A DNA stretch of 64,000 bases, taken from positions 186,001-250,000 of the forward strand of contig NZ_QNUL01000003.1 of assembly GCF_003383615.1 (NCBI RefSeq), read 5' to 3'. The notes below the pieces were generated by a model, which did not search any database, had not been told where the DNA came from, and worked only from the letters and a program-made list of their open reading frames with translations. The DNA is from Dyadobacter luteus (lineage in GTDB: Bacteria; Bacteroidota; Bacteroidia; Cytophagales; Spirosomataceae). Positions 24,942 to 34,602 of this stretch are shown here, in pieces. Each line of letters begins with the position of its first letter. Within the stretch, counting starts at the first letter, position 1. The translations under genes were made by a program, and so were the position numbers.

Positions 24942-26468
24942 CTACTTCCATCGGGCTTCAGCAATATCCGATTTCAGGATTTCATTGATTGATACTTTAG
25001 CACTTTCCAGCATATAAATGCTGGTACCCACCTCACGTGCATATTTCGACTCAATCTTACCTGTCCGTCTGATCGTACGAAAGAGCGGTTTCTCCTTGTT
25101 TCGATCCGGATCGTCATCATCTGCATTTTGAACAAGAATAACATTAACGATTTCCTCATCCAGCGGAAACCAATTGATATAATCCGCATTAACCGTCACC
25201 GCACCAATATCCTTAAATGCTGAATAATAATTAATTGCTCCCGCCTGCCCATAGTTGTCGCATAAAACAACAGTGTGTTTTTTATCTTTCAATTTCGCGT
25301 ATTCACTGTCAACCTTCGCTGCAAGCTCTTTCCAGCCGAGCATATCTGCAAAATCCTGAGGCAAGGTATGATCCTTTCCGTCTTCCCACCGCAACAAACC
25401 CAGCGGTTGGAAGGATTCCGGATGAGACGCAATTTCCTCAGGGCTTTGTAAAGGAAAAGCTATTTTTACAATTGGCAGGAATGCCGCAACAATGAGCATA
25501 ATCGCAGCAACACGAAGCCACATCCATCTTTCCCGAATCGCATTCTCAAGGTATACAGATCCGAAAGCCAGTAAAATAGGATACAACCCAATGGCATAAT
25601 AGCCTTTGGCCCGTGCTCCAACAAAAATGCCTAATGAGAAAAGAAAAGACCAAAGGAAAACGCGGTACTTCCTGAATGGCTGATAAGTAGAAAAACTAAC
25701 CAAAGCTGCGATCATCACAAATGCTGAACTGGAAAAATACAGTAGCTGCTCTTTCAGAAAATCCCCTCTATTTACATTCACAAGCTGGGTTTTTGAAAGC
25801 AATTTCATATGATGAACCACGGGCCAGTTGTTTTGATACTGCCATATCAGATTGGGGGTAATCAAAAGCACCGCCAGCAACGCCGCGAGATAAAGATGCC
25901 TGTTTGTAAACAGTCGATACTGGCCAGCCACTAAGAGCGCAGGAGCCAATCCAGCCAGCAGAAATACAATATTATACTTATTCAAAAAAGCCAGTGCCGC
26001 TACCATTGTAGCCCTGTAAAGCCAATTAGATTGCTCTGTTTTCAGATATTGGAGGATTGTGTAATACATCGCCGTCCATGCCAATACATCCAAAGAGTTG
26101 GGCTGATACAGCATATTGATCCGCAGCAAAACAGAAAAGGTGACAGCCGTTGCTGCCAGAATCTGCGCGAAGAGTTTACCCCCCAGTACCTCTGTTGCCT
26201 TCCAGACCACAACCATCGTCAGCATACCGTACAGAGCCGGAAAAAATTTTACACAAAATTCAGAACCACCCAAAGCCAGAATCAGCCATGAGCTCCAAGA
26301 TGTTAATGGAGGCACAGACAAGTATCCCCAGGCCAGATGTTTACCCTGATCAATATGCAGGTATTCGTCACGGTGAAGATCATATTCAGGAGAAATGATT
26401 AAACAATGTATTCCGAATTTCAGGATGATAAAAAACCAAAGAACCAGTGTATTGCGGGAAAGGGTCAT
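24942..26468 (-). CDS. GT39-family (ArnT/PMT-like) membrane glycosyltransferase
   Basis: A 508-residue GT-C enzyme. The first periplasmic loop carries the Asp-Glu motif DLHRDEYLHID (about residues 30-40), the catalytic feature of GT39/ArnT-like enzymes, followed by YLSVPPLTSW. About eleven membrane helices are visible up to about residue 345, then a C-terminal periplasmic domain. Such enzymes transfer sugars from polyprenyl-phosphate donors to lipid or protein. The acceptor is unknown. Transcribed singly on the minus strand. Confidence 0.87.
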   Translation of the reverse strand: MTLSRNTLVLWFFIILKFGIHCLIISPEYDLHRDEYLHIDQGKHLAWGYLSVPPLTSWSSWLILALGGSEFCVKFFPALYGMLTMVVVWKATEVLGGKLFAQILAATAVTFSVLLRINMLYQPNSLDVLAWTAMYYTILQYLKTEQSNWLYRATMVAALAFLNKYNIVFLLAGLAPALLVAGQYRLFTNRHLYLAALLAVLLITPNLIWQYQNNWPVVHHMKLLSKTQLVNVNRGDFLKEQLLYFSSSAFVMIAALVSFSTYQPFRKYRVFLWSFLFSLGIFVGARAKGYYAIGLYPILLAFGSVYLENAIRERWMWLRVAAIMLIVAAFLPIVKIAFPLQSPEEIASHPESFQPLGLLRWEDGKDHTLPQDFADMLGWKELAAKVDSEYAKLKDKKHTVVLCDNYGQAGAINYYSAFKDIGAVTVNADYINWFPLDEEIVNVILVQNADDDDPDRNKEKPLFRTIRRTGKIESKYAREVGTSIYMLESAKVSINEILKSDIAEARWK

Positions 26469-26620
26469 TATATAGTTTGGCGGTTGATTCGTGAAGGATC
26501 GTTCGAACCACTAATATAACCGACAAAATTGCTTTTGCATCACTTGCGAGCAGTTTCACACTACAAAAGAAAGCCGCTTATCCCGAAAGACAAACGGCTC
26601 CGTTAATAGATTTCTTTCAT

Positions 26621-27415
26621 TCAACTGGTTTGTTTCACAAAGGAACCCGGAGATAAACCAAACTGCTTTTTAAACGCAAATGAAAAATGGGACAAGTCTT
26701 CAAAACCAAGATCCAGATAAATCTCTACCGGCTTCCTGGCTTGGTCGGAGATCAGGAAATAAGCCTCATCCAACCGTTTTTTGGTAAGCCACTGTCCGGG
26801 TGTGAGTCGAAATATTGTCTGAAAATCGCGCTTGAAAGAGGAAAGACTACGTCCTGTAAGAAATGCAAAACGTTCAAGACTTATGTTAAACCGGAAGTTG
26901 CGGTTCATGAATTCTTCCAGATCAATTTTTTCAGGTGTACCAAAATTGAAGAATACACTCGCCAGGTCAGCATTGATTTTTAGCAAAATCAACAGTAGCT
27001 CCTCTCTCTTTACATCCGCAAATATCTCGTCGATCTGCTCTCCACCGTGATAATAAGGTTCGAGCGACTGTATAAAATTCCGGATCAGCTTATCTTCCGG
27101 TAGAGACAAAAATGCTCCATCAACTACCTTTCCATTAGGTTCCATTGGATGTCTCTCCAGAAATTTTTTAAGGAATACTGCATCCAGGGTAATAATTATC
27201 TTTTCAAACTGCTCACCATTTTTATACTTGGTGTAGCGAACCAGATGATTTTTCCTCAGAATACAATAATCTCCCTCCTGCATTTGATAGTGCCTGTGAC
27301 CATCGTAACCCACCATCGACCCTTTCAAAAGAAAAAGGAAAAAATGTTCAGGCACAAACTGCTCCGGCGATATTTCAGGACCCAGGTGACAGGAATGAAT
27401 ATTGTTAAATTTCAC
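26621..27415 (-). CDS. AraC-family transcriptional regulator
   Basis: A 264-residue regulator with an N-terminal cupin-like sensor (about residues 20-110, LLKGSMVGYDGHRHYQMQEGDYCIL) and a C-terminal double helix-turn-helix (about 165-262: ISLERFAFLTGRSLSSFKRDFQ and KPVEIYLDLGFEDLSHFSFAFKKQFGLSP). The start is a GTG at 27415. It is the last gene of a minus-strand run with two short-chain dehydrogenases, 32 nt after the nearer one, so it may regulate them. Confidence 0.92.
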   Translation of the reverse strand: MKFNNIHSCHLGPEISPEQFVPEHFFLFLLKGSMVGYDGHRHYQMQEGDYCILRKNHLVRYTKYKNGEQFEKIIITLDAVFLKKFLERHPMEPNGKVVDGAFLSLPEDKLIRNFIQSLEPYYHGGEQIDEIFADVKREELLLILLKINADLASVFFNFGTPEKIDLEEFMNRNFRFNISLERFAFLTGRSLSSFKRDFQTIFRLTPGQWLTKKRLDEAYFLISDQARKPVEIYLDLGFEDLSHFSFAFKKQFGLSPGSFVKQTS

Positions 27416-27447
27416 GATTCAGCTTTCTGGTTTGACTATAAATGTAA

Positions 27448-28416
27448 TTAATTGCCAAGAGAATCAATACTTGCCAGAATCGCTTCTTCTTTGCTCCGCA
27501 CTGTCCAGCCCAGTATTTCTTTTGCTTTTCTGTTTGAGATCGACACGTAATATTGCGGCGCTGTCGCATTGGTAATCGCAACATGTTGAGCAAGGTGCGG
27601 TCTTTCGGTTTTCATGAGTTGCGCTACATCATAAAAGCTCATGGCACTACCATCGGAAGTAGCAATAAAACGCTGATTATTAGCATCGGGGTGCTTCATT
27701 GCTATGATATGCAAATCGGCTACATCGCGAACGTCCACTACACCCATGGTAAAGTCAGGACTTTCGCTTACTGTTCCCGACAAAATACCCTGAATGACTA
27801 CCTCCACCGAAGCAGAAAAATTGCCTGCCGTAAACGGGCCGAATATACCCACGGGATTAATCACCGTCAGTTCCAGAACTCCCCCTTCTTCTGCAATAAA
27901 ATTCCACGCAGCTTTTTCTGCCACAGTTTTTGATTTGATGTACGCAGCTATCGGTGCTGATGTATCAGTCCAATCCTCTTCCGTAAAAACATGATTTTGA
28001 ATACTTCTGCTATAACCGACAGCGGCAAATGAAGATGTGAGCACAACTCTTTTTACGCTGGCTTCACGTGCAGCCCGCAGTACACGCAATGCCCCGTCAC
28101 GTGCAGGAATGATCAGCTCATTCTCATCTTTGGGATTGCCAGCAGGAAACGGAGATGCTACATGCAATACATAGTCGCAGTCTTTCACAGCCTCATCCCA
28201 GCCTTCATCAAAAGTCAGATCGGCCTTCACAAACGATACATGACTATAATCTTCAATATTGGAAGCTTCAAGAGCCTGCAATACAGTCTTTTGCTTATCC
28301 TCTGTTCTCACAGTAGTTTTAATCCGATACCCTTGACGGAGTAGTTGCGTAATACATTCTATTGCCAGATAACCCGAACCTCCTGTTACCAGCACAGTTT
28401 CTTGTGAATCTTTCAT
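27448..28416 (-). CDS. Extended SDR / dihydroflavonol-4-reductase-like NAD(P)-dependent reductase
   Basis: A 322-residue extended short-chain dehydrogenase. The nucleotide-binding motif is VLVTGGSGYLAIECITQLL (about residues 8-26), and the catalytic triad is in SSFAAVGYS (Ser) and YIKSKTVAEKAAW (Tyr-x3-Lys, about 160). The substrate lid contains NPVGIFGP. This resembles aldehyde reductases of the dihydroflavonol reductase group. It ends 32 nt from the AraC gene and starts 9 nt after the second SDR, so the three form a likely operon. The substrate is unknown. Confidence 0.9.
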   Translation of the reverse strand: MKDSQETVLVTGGSGYLAIECITQLLRQGYRIKTTVRTEDKQKTVLQALEASNIEDYSHVSFVKADLTFDEGWDEAVKDCDYVLHVASPFPAGNPKDENELIIPARDGALRVLRAAREASVKRVVLTSSFAAVGYSRSIQNHVFTEEDWTDTSAPIAAYIKSKTVAEKAAWNFIAEEGGVLELTVINPVGIFGPFTAGNFSASVEVVIQGILSGTVSESPDFTMGVVDVRDVADLHIIAMKHPDANNQRFIATSDGSAMSFYDVAQLMKTERPHLAQHVAITNATAPQYYVSISNRKAKEILGWTVRSKEEAILASIDSLGN

Positions 28417-28425
28417 TATTTCATT

Positions 28426-29340
28426 TTAGTTTGTTGATCTGATTTTTAATCCTGTAGCTTGTTCTGCAAATTCCCACAGTCTTTCCGCTTGCAGTGAGTC
28501 TGTCATGGCAGTGGTGATGTAAGATGATAGTGCCGGATAGCCTGAGTATTCATTTTCGCCATCAGGTCCGTAGAAATCGCCACCTTGGACATCAGGATGC
28601 GTGGCTGCGTAAAGAGTCGGTAATGCTCCCTGCCATGCTTCAGAAACCTGGCTGAATTGTGCGAATGCAGTCTCCAGAATGTCCCCCGGAATAAATCGTT
28701 GAAGATCTGTATAAACTACGCCCGGATGAACGGCGACCGAAACGCTGCTGCTTCCGGAATTTCTTAACCTATGGTCGAGTTCAAAGGCAAACTGAAGATT
28801 GGCCAGTTTGCTGATCGCATAGGAATATTGGGCATCATAAGGCTTTTCCAATCTCAGATTACTGAAGTCAATATGATCGACTTGCCTGGCCGCACCGCTA
28901 CTCACCGTGATAATACGGGAATTTTCAGTTGCCAAAATTAGCGGGAGCAAATGAGCGGTAAGTGCAAAATGACCCAGAAAGTTGACACCAAATTGCAGTT
29001 CAAAGCCACCCGGCGTGCATGTTGCAGGAGGGAGCATCACTCCTGCATTATTGATCAGCAGATCAAGTTTGCTGTACTTACTCCTGAAGTGAGCTGCGAA
29101 TTCTGCCACATGATTCAGATCAGCAAGATCTAACCTGGCGATGCTCAGTTGCCCGGTTCCTTCACTCTCGCGCATTTGTGTAACAGCATTTCCAGCCTTT
29201 TCTAAATCCCTGCATGCAAGTACCACATGTGCTCCGGCTTCGTACAAGGCAAGTGCAGTCTCATATCCGATACCGGTGTTAGCTCCGGTAATGATCACTA
29301 TTTTTCCCGACTGATCCGGGATGTCTTTCTTTGTCCACAT
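28426..29340 (-). CDS. Short-chain dehydrogenase (protochlorophyllide reductase-like classical SDR)
   Basis: From the ATG at 29340 the product is 304 residues: GKIVIITGANTGIGYETA (cofactor site), LLINNAGVMLPP, the catalytic Ser in ITVSSGAARQ, and Tyr-x3-Lys in YSYAISKLANL. The extra C-terminal PTLYAATHPDVQGGDFYGPDG segment is typical of the retinol dehydrogenase/protochlorophyllide reductase-like SDR group. A longer frame to 29385 lacks support. First gene of the SDR-SDR-AraC run. The substrate is unknown. Confidence 0.92.
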   Translation of the reverse strand: MWTKKDIPDQSGKIVIITGANTGIGYETALALYEAGAHVVLACRDLEKAGNAVTQMRESEGTGQLSIARLDLADLNHVAEFAAHFRSKYSKLDLLINNAGVMLPPATCTPGGFELQFGVNFLGHFALTAHLLPLILATENSRIITVSSGAARQVDHIDFSNLRLEKPYDAQYSYAISKLANLQFAFELDHRLRNSGSSSVSVAVHPGVVYTDLQRFIPGDILETAFAQFSQVSEAWQGALPTLYAATHPDVQGGDFYGPDGENEYSGYPALSSYITTAMTDSLQAERLWEFAEQATGLKIRSTN

Positions 29341-29445
29341 ACTCAATTGATTTATGATAGACAAAGGTCCGGCATCCCGGGGCATCTCACTTTGTTTAAA
29401 AGTTCAATATTAGTTTGTTCAGAAGTTCATAACAAGGCGCTTCAT

Positions 29446-30969
29446 TTAGAAATCAACTGCGTTTGCCGGAACATCCACAGGTTTCATCGTCCCAAACTCA
29501 GCCAGATTTGTATGCCAGCTAAATGCCTTTTCCAGTACGTGCGGCGTATGCCCTCCTCTTTCGCAGGCTTCTTCAAAATAAATAGTCAGGGCTTGTCTGA
29601 AATCCGGATGCGCGCAGTTTTCAATGATGGCTTTGGCACGTTGCCTTGGTGCCAGCCCTCTCAAATCCGCTAATCCCTGCTCTGTAACTATAATATCTAC
29701 ATCGTGTTCGGTATGGTCCACATGGGTAACCATGGGTACAATTCTGGATAAAGTATTGCCTTTGCCGGCAGACTGTGTTACAAAAACACTCAGATAGCTA
29801 TTGCGGGCAAAGTCGCCCGAGCCTCCGATACCGTTCATCATGTTGCTTCCGCCAATGTGTGAAGAATTGACATTCCCATAGATATCGCATTCAATGGCTG
29901 TATTGATCGCAATGATGCCCAGCCGGCGGATCACCTCAGCGGCATTGGTAACGTCCTGCGGTCTGATCCTGATTTTGTCCTTGTATCTATCAAAGTCGGC
30001 AAAAATCCGTTCGTAGTATTCTCCTGAAACCGTGATGGAAGAACCGGAAGCGAAAAGCAATTTTCCCGAATCGAAAAGATCAAAGGTACTGTCCTGTAAC
30101 ACCTCCGAATACATAGTCAGTGCTTCAAAATCACTTTCAATAAAACCATGCAACACTGCATTGGCTACTTTCCCGATTCCCGCCTGCAACGGCAAAAGCG
30201 ATTGTGTAAGCCTGCCCGCTTCAACTTCCTGATTGAAAAATGTCAGCAAATGAGCGGCGATGGCTTTTGTTGATGCGTCAGGTAGCGCTATTTCCGCCGG
30301 ACTATCTACAATATCTGTAATCACTATACCTGCGATTTTTTCGGGATCTATAGCAATGGACGTTGAGCCTATTCGCATTTCAGGAGAAGTTACCGGAATA
30401 ATGGCATGAGAACGATAACTGCCTGTCATGAAAATGTCGTGTACACCTGCCAGCGCCAAAGGTACCCTGGTATTGATCTCAATAATCACTTTCCCGGCCA
30501 ACTGCGCGAATACAGCAGAGTTACCTACGGAAGTGGTGGGAACAATACTTCCATCTTGCTCTATCAGCGTTGCTTCGATTATCGCAATATCTATCTTAGG
30601 AAAATGTCCGTTTTTCAGAAGCTCCGCTGTTTCACCAAGGTGTTGATCAATAAAAAAAACATCTCCTTTATTGATGCTTTCCCGCAAAAGACTATCCACT
30701 TGAAACGGAAAACGAAGCGAAAGCGCTCCCGATTTGGCAAGAAGCCCATCCGTACCATGCCCGAGGGAAGCACCTGTAACAAGCGTAATTTGCATGGGTT
30801 CCTCCTGAACACGATGTGCAAATGCATTCAGTACTGCTTTGCTGTCTCCTGCTTTTGTAAAACCGCTGGAGGCGACCACCATGTTATCCGTGAACATGGC
30901 TGCTGCCTGCTCTGCTGATATCACTTTATCATGTAATGAAGTGTTATGAATTCTTGAAACGGCTGTCAT
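29446..30969 (-). CDS. Acetyl-CoA hydrolase/transferase family protein (succinate:acetate CoA-transferase-like)
   Basis: A 507-residue family I CoA-transferase from the ATG at 30969 (an in-frame TTG lies eight codons further up). The active-site glutamate is expected in NTAIECDIYGNVNSSH, followed by the glycine-rich NGIGGSGDFARNSYLS and the C-terminal IIVTEQGLADLRGL. These enzymes move CoA between carboxylates, commonly acetate and succinate. It lies about 105 nt upstream of the SDR run on the same strand. A promoter should lie in 30970-31180, but no clear element was identified. Confidence 0.93.
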   Translation of the reverse strand: MTAVSRIHNTSLHDKVISAEQAAAMFTDNMVVASSGFTKAGDSKAVLNAFAHRVQEEPMQITLVTGASLGHGTDGLLAKSGALSLRFPFQVDSLLRESINKGDVFFIDQHLGETAELLKNGHFPKIDIAIIEATLIEQDGSIVPTTSVGNSAVFAQLAGKVIIEINTRVPLALAGVHDIFMTGSYRSHAIIPVTSPEMRIGSTSIAIDPEKIAGIVITDIVDSPAEIALPDASTKAIAAHLLTFFNQEVEAGRLTQSLLPLQAGIGKVANAVLHGFIESDFEALTMYSEVLQDSTFDLFDSGKLLFASGSSITVSGEYYERIFADFDRYKDKIRIRPQDVTNAAEVIRRLGIIAINTAIECDIYGNVNSSHIGGSNMMNGIGGSGDFARNSYLSVFVTQSAGKGNTLSRIVPMVTHVDHTEHDVDIIVTEQGLADLRGLAPRQRAKAIIENCAHPDFRQALTIYFEEACERGGHTPHVLEKAFSWHTNLAEFGTMKPVDVPANAVDF

Positions 30970-31180
30970 AGTGAATAAAGAAAAAGTGAACAAATAAGCC
31001 GGTCAACTCATCAATCCTTTGAAGGATACAATTTATTATAAGTTGATTTATGACAAATTTGCCACCTTTCTGATTGGCATAAATATCTGTTTTAGCCAAA
31101 TAGATATTCATTTCAGCCACAAGTAAGAAAATACCACTATCAGTTGAGAGCAATCCAATGTGGATAGTATCAGCACTTGT

Positions 31181-31996
31181 CTATCCACCCAACACACCTG
31201 TTTTCAGCTTCACATAGTCGGAAGGACGCATCCCTACAATTTTATAGAAAGTGGTACTGAAAGTCGGTACGCTGTTATAACCCACAAGTGCCGCCACTTC
31301 CTTTACAGACATGCCATCTTCCAGTAAAAGCCTTAAAGCCAGCATCATACGCAGCAAGGTAAGATACTGGATAAAGGACATACCTAAATCGCTGTGAAAC
31401 AACCGGGAAAGGCTGCGTTCACTGAATCCAAACTGGTGCGCAAGCTCAGGAAAGATGATCAACTCCTGTAGGTTTGTGCTCATAAACCGGATGATTTCAT
31501 TTAGGCGCTTATGTTTTGCATAGGGTAAAGCCAAAGGTAGATTGTAAATGCTTACTTCGGGGAGAATATGCTTGAAGGCAAGAGCGAACAAGTGGGCACT
31601 TTTATCATCCCTGTTCAAGTCCCCGCTCCATCGGTTACTAAAAATGACCATCTGCAGAAGTAAATCGTTGACAGGATAAATGCCGGTTACTTCATAAAAT
31701 GGCTTATCATCTTTTTCAACCGGGAAATAGAGATTGCGCATGATTACATCTGCAGACCCCGGATGAATACTATGCAATATGCCCGGAGGTATCCACATGT
31801 AGTGCCGCGCAGGAAGAAAGTAGGTTTTCTGAGGCGTTTCCACATGCACAATACCTCCCTCCGTATAAAGAAACTGACCTTTGTGATGCGCATGTATAGA
31901 AATATCGTTTTCTCCCATGGCATCGTGCATGCAGTATATACTTTCCGGATATTTATCTACTTCGGTGAGATAATATTTATCATCTGTGGCAGACAT
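31181..31996 (-). CDS. AraC-family regulator divergent from an efflux operon
   Basis: A 271-residue regulator. The N-terminal cupin domain contains IHAHHKGQFLYTEGG and MWIPPGILHSIHPG (about residues 34-80), and the C-terminal AraC DNA-binding domain contains ELAHQFGFSERSLSRLFHSDLG and VKEVAALVGYNSVPTFSTTFYKIVGM. It starts at 31996, only 43 nt from the divergent TolC frame, so it very likely controls the TolC-EmrA-EmrB type operon and itself. The inducing compound is unknown. Confidence 0.92.
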   Translation of the reverse strand: MSATDDKYYLTEVDKYPESIYCMHDAMGENDISIHAHHKGQFLYTEGGIVHVETPQKTYFLPARHYMWIPPGILHSIHPGSADVIMRNLYFPVEKDDKPFYEVTGIYPVNDLLLQMVIFSNRWSGDLNRDDKSAHLFALAFKHILPEVSIYNLPLALPYAKHKRLNEIIRFMSTNLQELIIFPELAHQFGFSERSLSRLFHSDLGMSFIQYLTLLRMMLALRLLLEDGMSVKEVAALVGYNSVPTFSTTFYKIVGMRPSDYVKLKTGVLGG

Positions 31997-32039
31997 GGCG
32001 TAAATGGATAAATATTTGACTTTTTAAGATATTCAGAGA

Positions 32040-33515
32040 ATGGGCAAAGATCGCACCTTTGTGCAGTATTTACAAATCACCCATAAGTCCAAAAAGATGA
32101 CACCATTAAGTACTCTGAGATCAAAAGAGCTCAGTAAAGTACAATTTAATCAGAAAGAGAAAAAGGCTTCTTTTCTCATTTACCACAAGGGTTTACACCA
32201 ATCATTAACGCATTTTATCATCTCGACGCTAACATTCGTCTGGCTCTTTCCCACAACTGCCGAAGCTCAAAAAATCAACATTACATTGTCGGAGGCCATC
32301 CGTATTGCCTCTCAAAACAACAAAAGCATACAGCATGCCAGAATCCACAAACAGATTGCGAATGAAAACATATTGGAAAAACGGGAACTGTTGCTACCTG
32401 AAGTTGATGTTCACGCTTCTTATGCACGCATCACCGACCTGACAGAATACCGCCACGGCTTAGGTGACAAATTTATAACCCATACGATCCCAGTTATTGC
32501 AGACTTCACCGGTTCAGTAAAAACACCCCTATATACCGGAGGCCGGATCAAATACACGATTGAGAAAGCCATACAAGAGGACGAAATCGCGCAGATTCAT
32601 TTGGAGAAAGTCAGAAACGATATTCAGATCGAAGTGACTGATTTATTCCTCAGAATATTCAAAATGAAAGAGTTGGAAAAACTTCTGACAGAGAATATCA
32701 GAGAAGAACAGGATAGACTCAAAGAGGTCAGGGTATTTAAGGCGCATGGAACTGTGACAAAAAATGAAGTACTCAGGGCTGAACTACAGTTATCAAACAG
32801 GCAGCTGTCACTTGCTACCAATCACCGACAAATTGACGTTGCGCTGCATGATTTACAAACGTTGCTGGAACTCCCTGAAAACGAACACCTGGATATAGAC
32901 ACCTCACAGGTTCTCAACATGCCTGTATCTTCTCCCGATCACGAACAATATTTGCGGGCAACTCTTTCCAGAGACGAGCTTCGTATTGCTCAGAAGCAAG
33001 AGGAGGCGTTAATCCGTGACATCAAAATTACTAAAGCAAACTACTATCCCTCGGTGCATTTTTTTGCTTCCTACGGTTTCAATTATCCCAACTATATGTT
33101 CTTCCCACCTAATCCTTACCTGTATACCCTAGGGAAAATTGGCGTGGAGGCAACGTACAATCTTTCAGGTTTATACAAAAACAGAACCAGAATCCACATA
33201 GCGCATAAGCGGCTGCAATCTCAGCAAGTATATACGAATATAGTCCGCGACAAGCTTTCTGACCAGGTTCACAGAGACTATTCCGAACTGCAGGATTTAT
33301 TGGAAACCATTCCAGTACGACAAAAAGCACTGCTACAGGCTCAGGAAAACTACCGTATCGTAAAAGTGAAATACCTCAATCAGCTTGCTCTGATCACCGA
33401 AATGATCGATGCTGACAACGTGTTGTTACAGGCGCGATTCGACCTCACCGCCGCCCGGGTGGACACTGTCTCCAAATACCAGCAACTGCTGTATACATCC
33501 GGCCTTCTTCAATAA
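32040..33515 (+). CDS. TolC-family outer-membrane efflux channel
   Basis: A 491-residue frame. The export signal (THFIISTLTFVWLFPTTAEAQ) ends near residue 77, so the real start is uncertain: the ATG at 32097 or a later one may be used, as a 57-residue leader before the hydrophobic core is unusual. The mature protein opens with ITLSEAIRIASQNNKSIQ and has the duplicated coiled-coil hairpin pattern of outer-membrane efflux proteins (the second repeat begins around DELRIAQKQEEALIRDIKITKANYYPS). First gene of a tripartite pump operon, 31 nt before the adaptor gene. Confidence 0.9.
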   Translation: MGKDRTFVQYLQITHKSKKMTPLSTLRSKELSKVQFNQKEKKASFLIYHKGLHQSLTHFIISTLTFVWLFPTTAEAQKINITLSEAIRIASQNNKSIQHARIHKQIANENILEKRELLLPEVDVHASYARITDLTEYRHGLGDKFITHTIPVIADFTGSVKTPLYTGGRIKYTIEKAIQEDEIAQIHLEKVRNDIQIEVTDLFLRIFKMKELEKLLTENIREEQDRLKEVRVFKAHGTVTKNEVLRAELQLSNRQLSLATNHRQIDVALHDLQTLLELPENEHLDIDTSQVLNMPVSSPDHEQYLRATLSRDELRIAQKQEEALIRDIKITKANYYPSVHFFASYGFNYPNYMFFPPNPYLYTLGKIGVEATYNLSGLYKNRTRIHIAHKRLQSQQVYTNIVRDKLSDQVHRDYSELQDLLETIPVRQKALLQAQENYRIVKVKYLNQLALITEMIDADNVLLQARFDLTAARVDTVSKYQQLLYTSGLLQ

Positions 33516-33546
33516 AATATTATCTCCTGTTCAAAACTGACATACT

Positions 33547-34602
33547 ATGAAAGTTCAGAAAACGCCTGCTCATCAGGCAGCATTTCACAAAATATTTACC
33601 CTCATTGCTGGCATCATTGCCACATCCGGCATTGTTATGGGCATTTGGTTTTTGGTTTTTCACAATACACACGAAGAGACAAATGATGCTCAGATTGACC
33701 AATATGTCACACCTGTCATGACCAGAATTACGGGATACGTGCAGGAAGTACGGTATGACGAAAATGAGTACGTACATAAGGGAGATACCTTAATTGTGAT
33801 CGACAACCGGGAATACGATGCGTACCTGGAGATGGCCAAAGCAGAAACGGAAAATGCTGAAAGAGCCGTCACGGTTGCGCTTCATCATGTAAAAACAACA
33901 GACAGCAGAACCAACGTAGAGCTTGCTCAGCTCGAAGCTGCCAAAGCGCACGTATGGCAAACAGAACAGGAATACAACCGCTATGTGGCCCTCGTACGGG
34001 AGGAAGCCGCCACCGAACAGCAACTCGAAAAGATAAAAACGGAATACGAATCGGCAAAAGCAAATTTTACAGAGGCCAGCCAACTGATCAGATCCACTGC
34101 ATTGAATACCAATGAAGCAGCAGCCAGAGTTCCTGTGACCCGCACTGCCATCCAGCTCAAAGCAGCCGCACTCGACAAAGCCAAACTATACTTATCCTAC
34201 ACGGTAATTACTGCCCCATATGATGGCTGGGTAGGCAAAAAGACAATACAGCCCGGACAACTCGTCAAAGAAGGACAGACACTCGTGTCGGTGGTAAGCA
34301 AAGAAAAATGGATCACTGCCAACTTTAAAGAAACCCAGATCGCACACATTACACCCGGACAAGAAATTACCTTCACTGCAGATGCGAGCGGCAGCAGAAC
34401 TTTTCAGGGTTTTGTACAATCTTTTTCTCCTGCGAGCGGAGCACGTTTCTCGGTACTTCCACCAGATAACGCCACGGGCAACTTTGTCAAAATTGAGCAA
34501 CGCATTCCGGTTCGCATCCGGATAGCAGATGATAACAGCACTGCTTTTCTAAGAGCAGGAATGAACGTGACAGTCGTTGCCGACCACCAACCTGCTGAAT
34601 GA
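33547..34602 (+). CDS. HlyD/EmrA-family periplasmic adaptor of an efflux pump
   Basis: A 351-residue membrane fusion protein with an N-terminal membrane anchor (about residues 14-37), a split biotinyl-lipoyl domain (VTPVMTRITGYVQEVRYDENEYVHKGD and ITAPYDGWVGKKTIQPGQLVKEG), a long alpha-helical hairpin (about residues 95-205, rich in Ala/Glu/Gln), and a C-terminal beta-barrel (WITANFKETQIAHITPGQE). This is the EmrA layout for partnering with MFS pumps. The stop overlaps the start of the MFS gene (ATGA), so the two are translationally coupled. Confidence 0.94.
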   Translation: MKVQKTPAHQAAFHKIFTLIAGIIATSGIVMGIWFLVFHNTHEETNDAQIDQYVTPVMTRITGYVQEVRYDENEYVHKGDTLIVIDNREYDAYLEMAKAETENAERAVTVALHHVKTTDSRTNVELAQLEAAKAHVWQTEQEYNRYVALVREEAATEQQLEKIKTEYESAKANFTEASQLIRSTALNTNEAAARVPVTRTAIQLKAAALDKAKLYLSYTVITAPYDGWVGKKTIQPGQLVKEGQTLVSVVSKEKWITANFKETQIAHITPGQEITFTADASGSRTFQGFVQSFSPASGARFSVLPPDNATGNFVKIEQRIPVRIRIADDNSTAFLRAGMNVTVVADHQPAE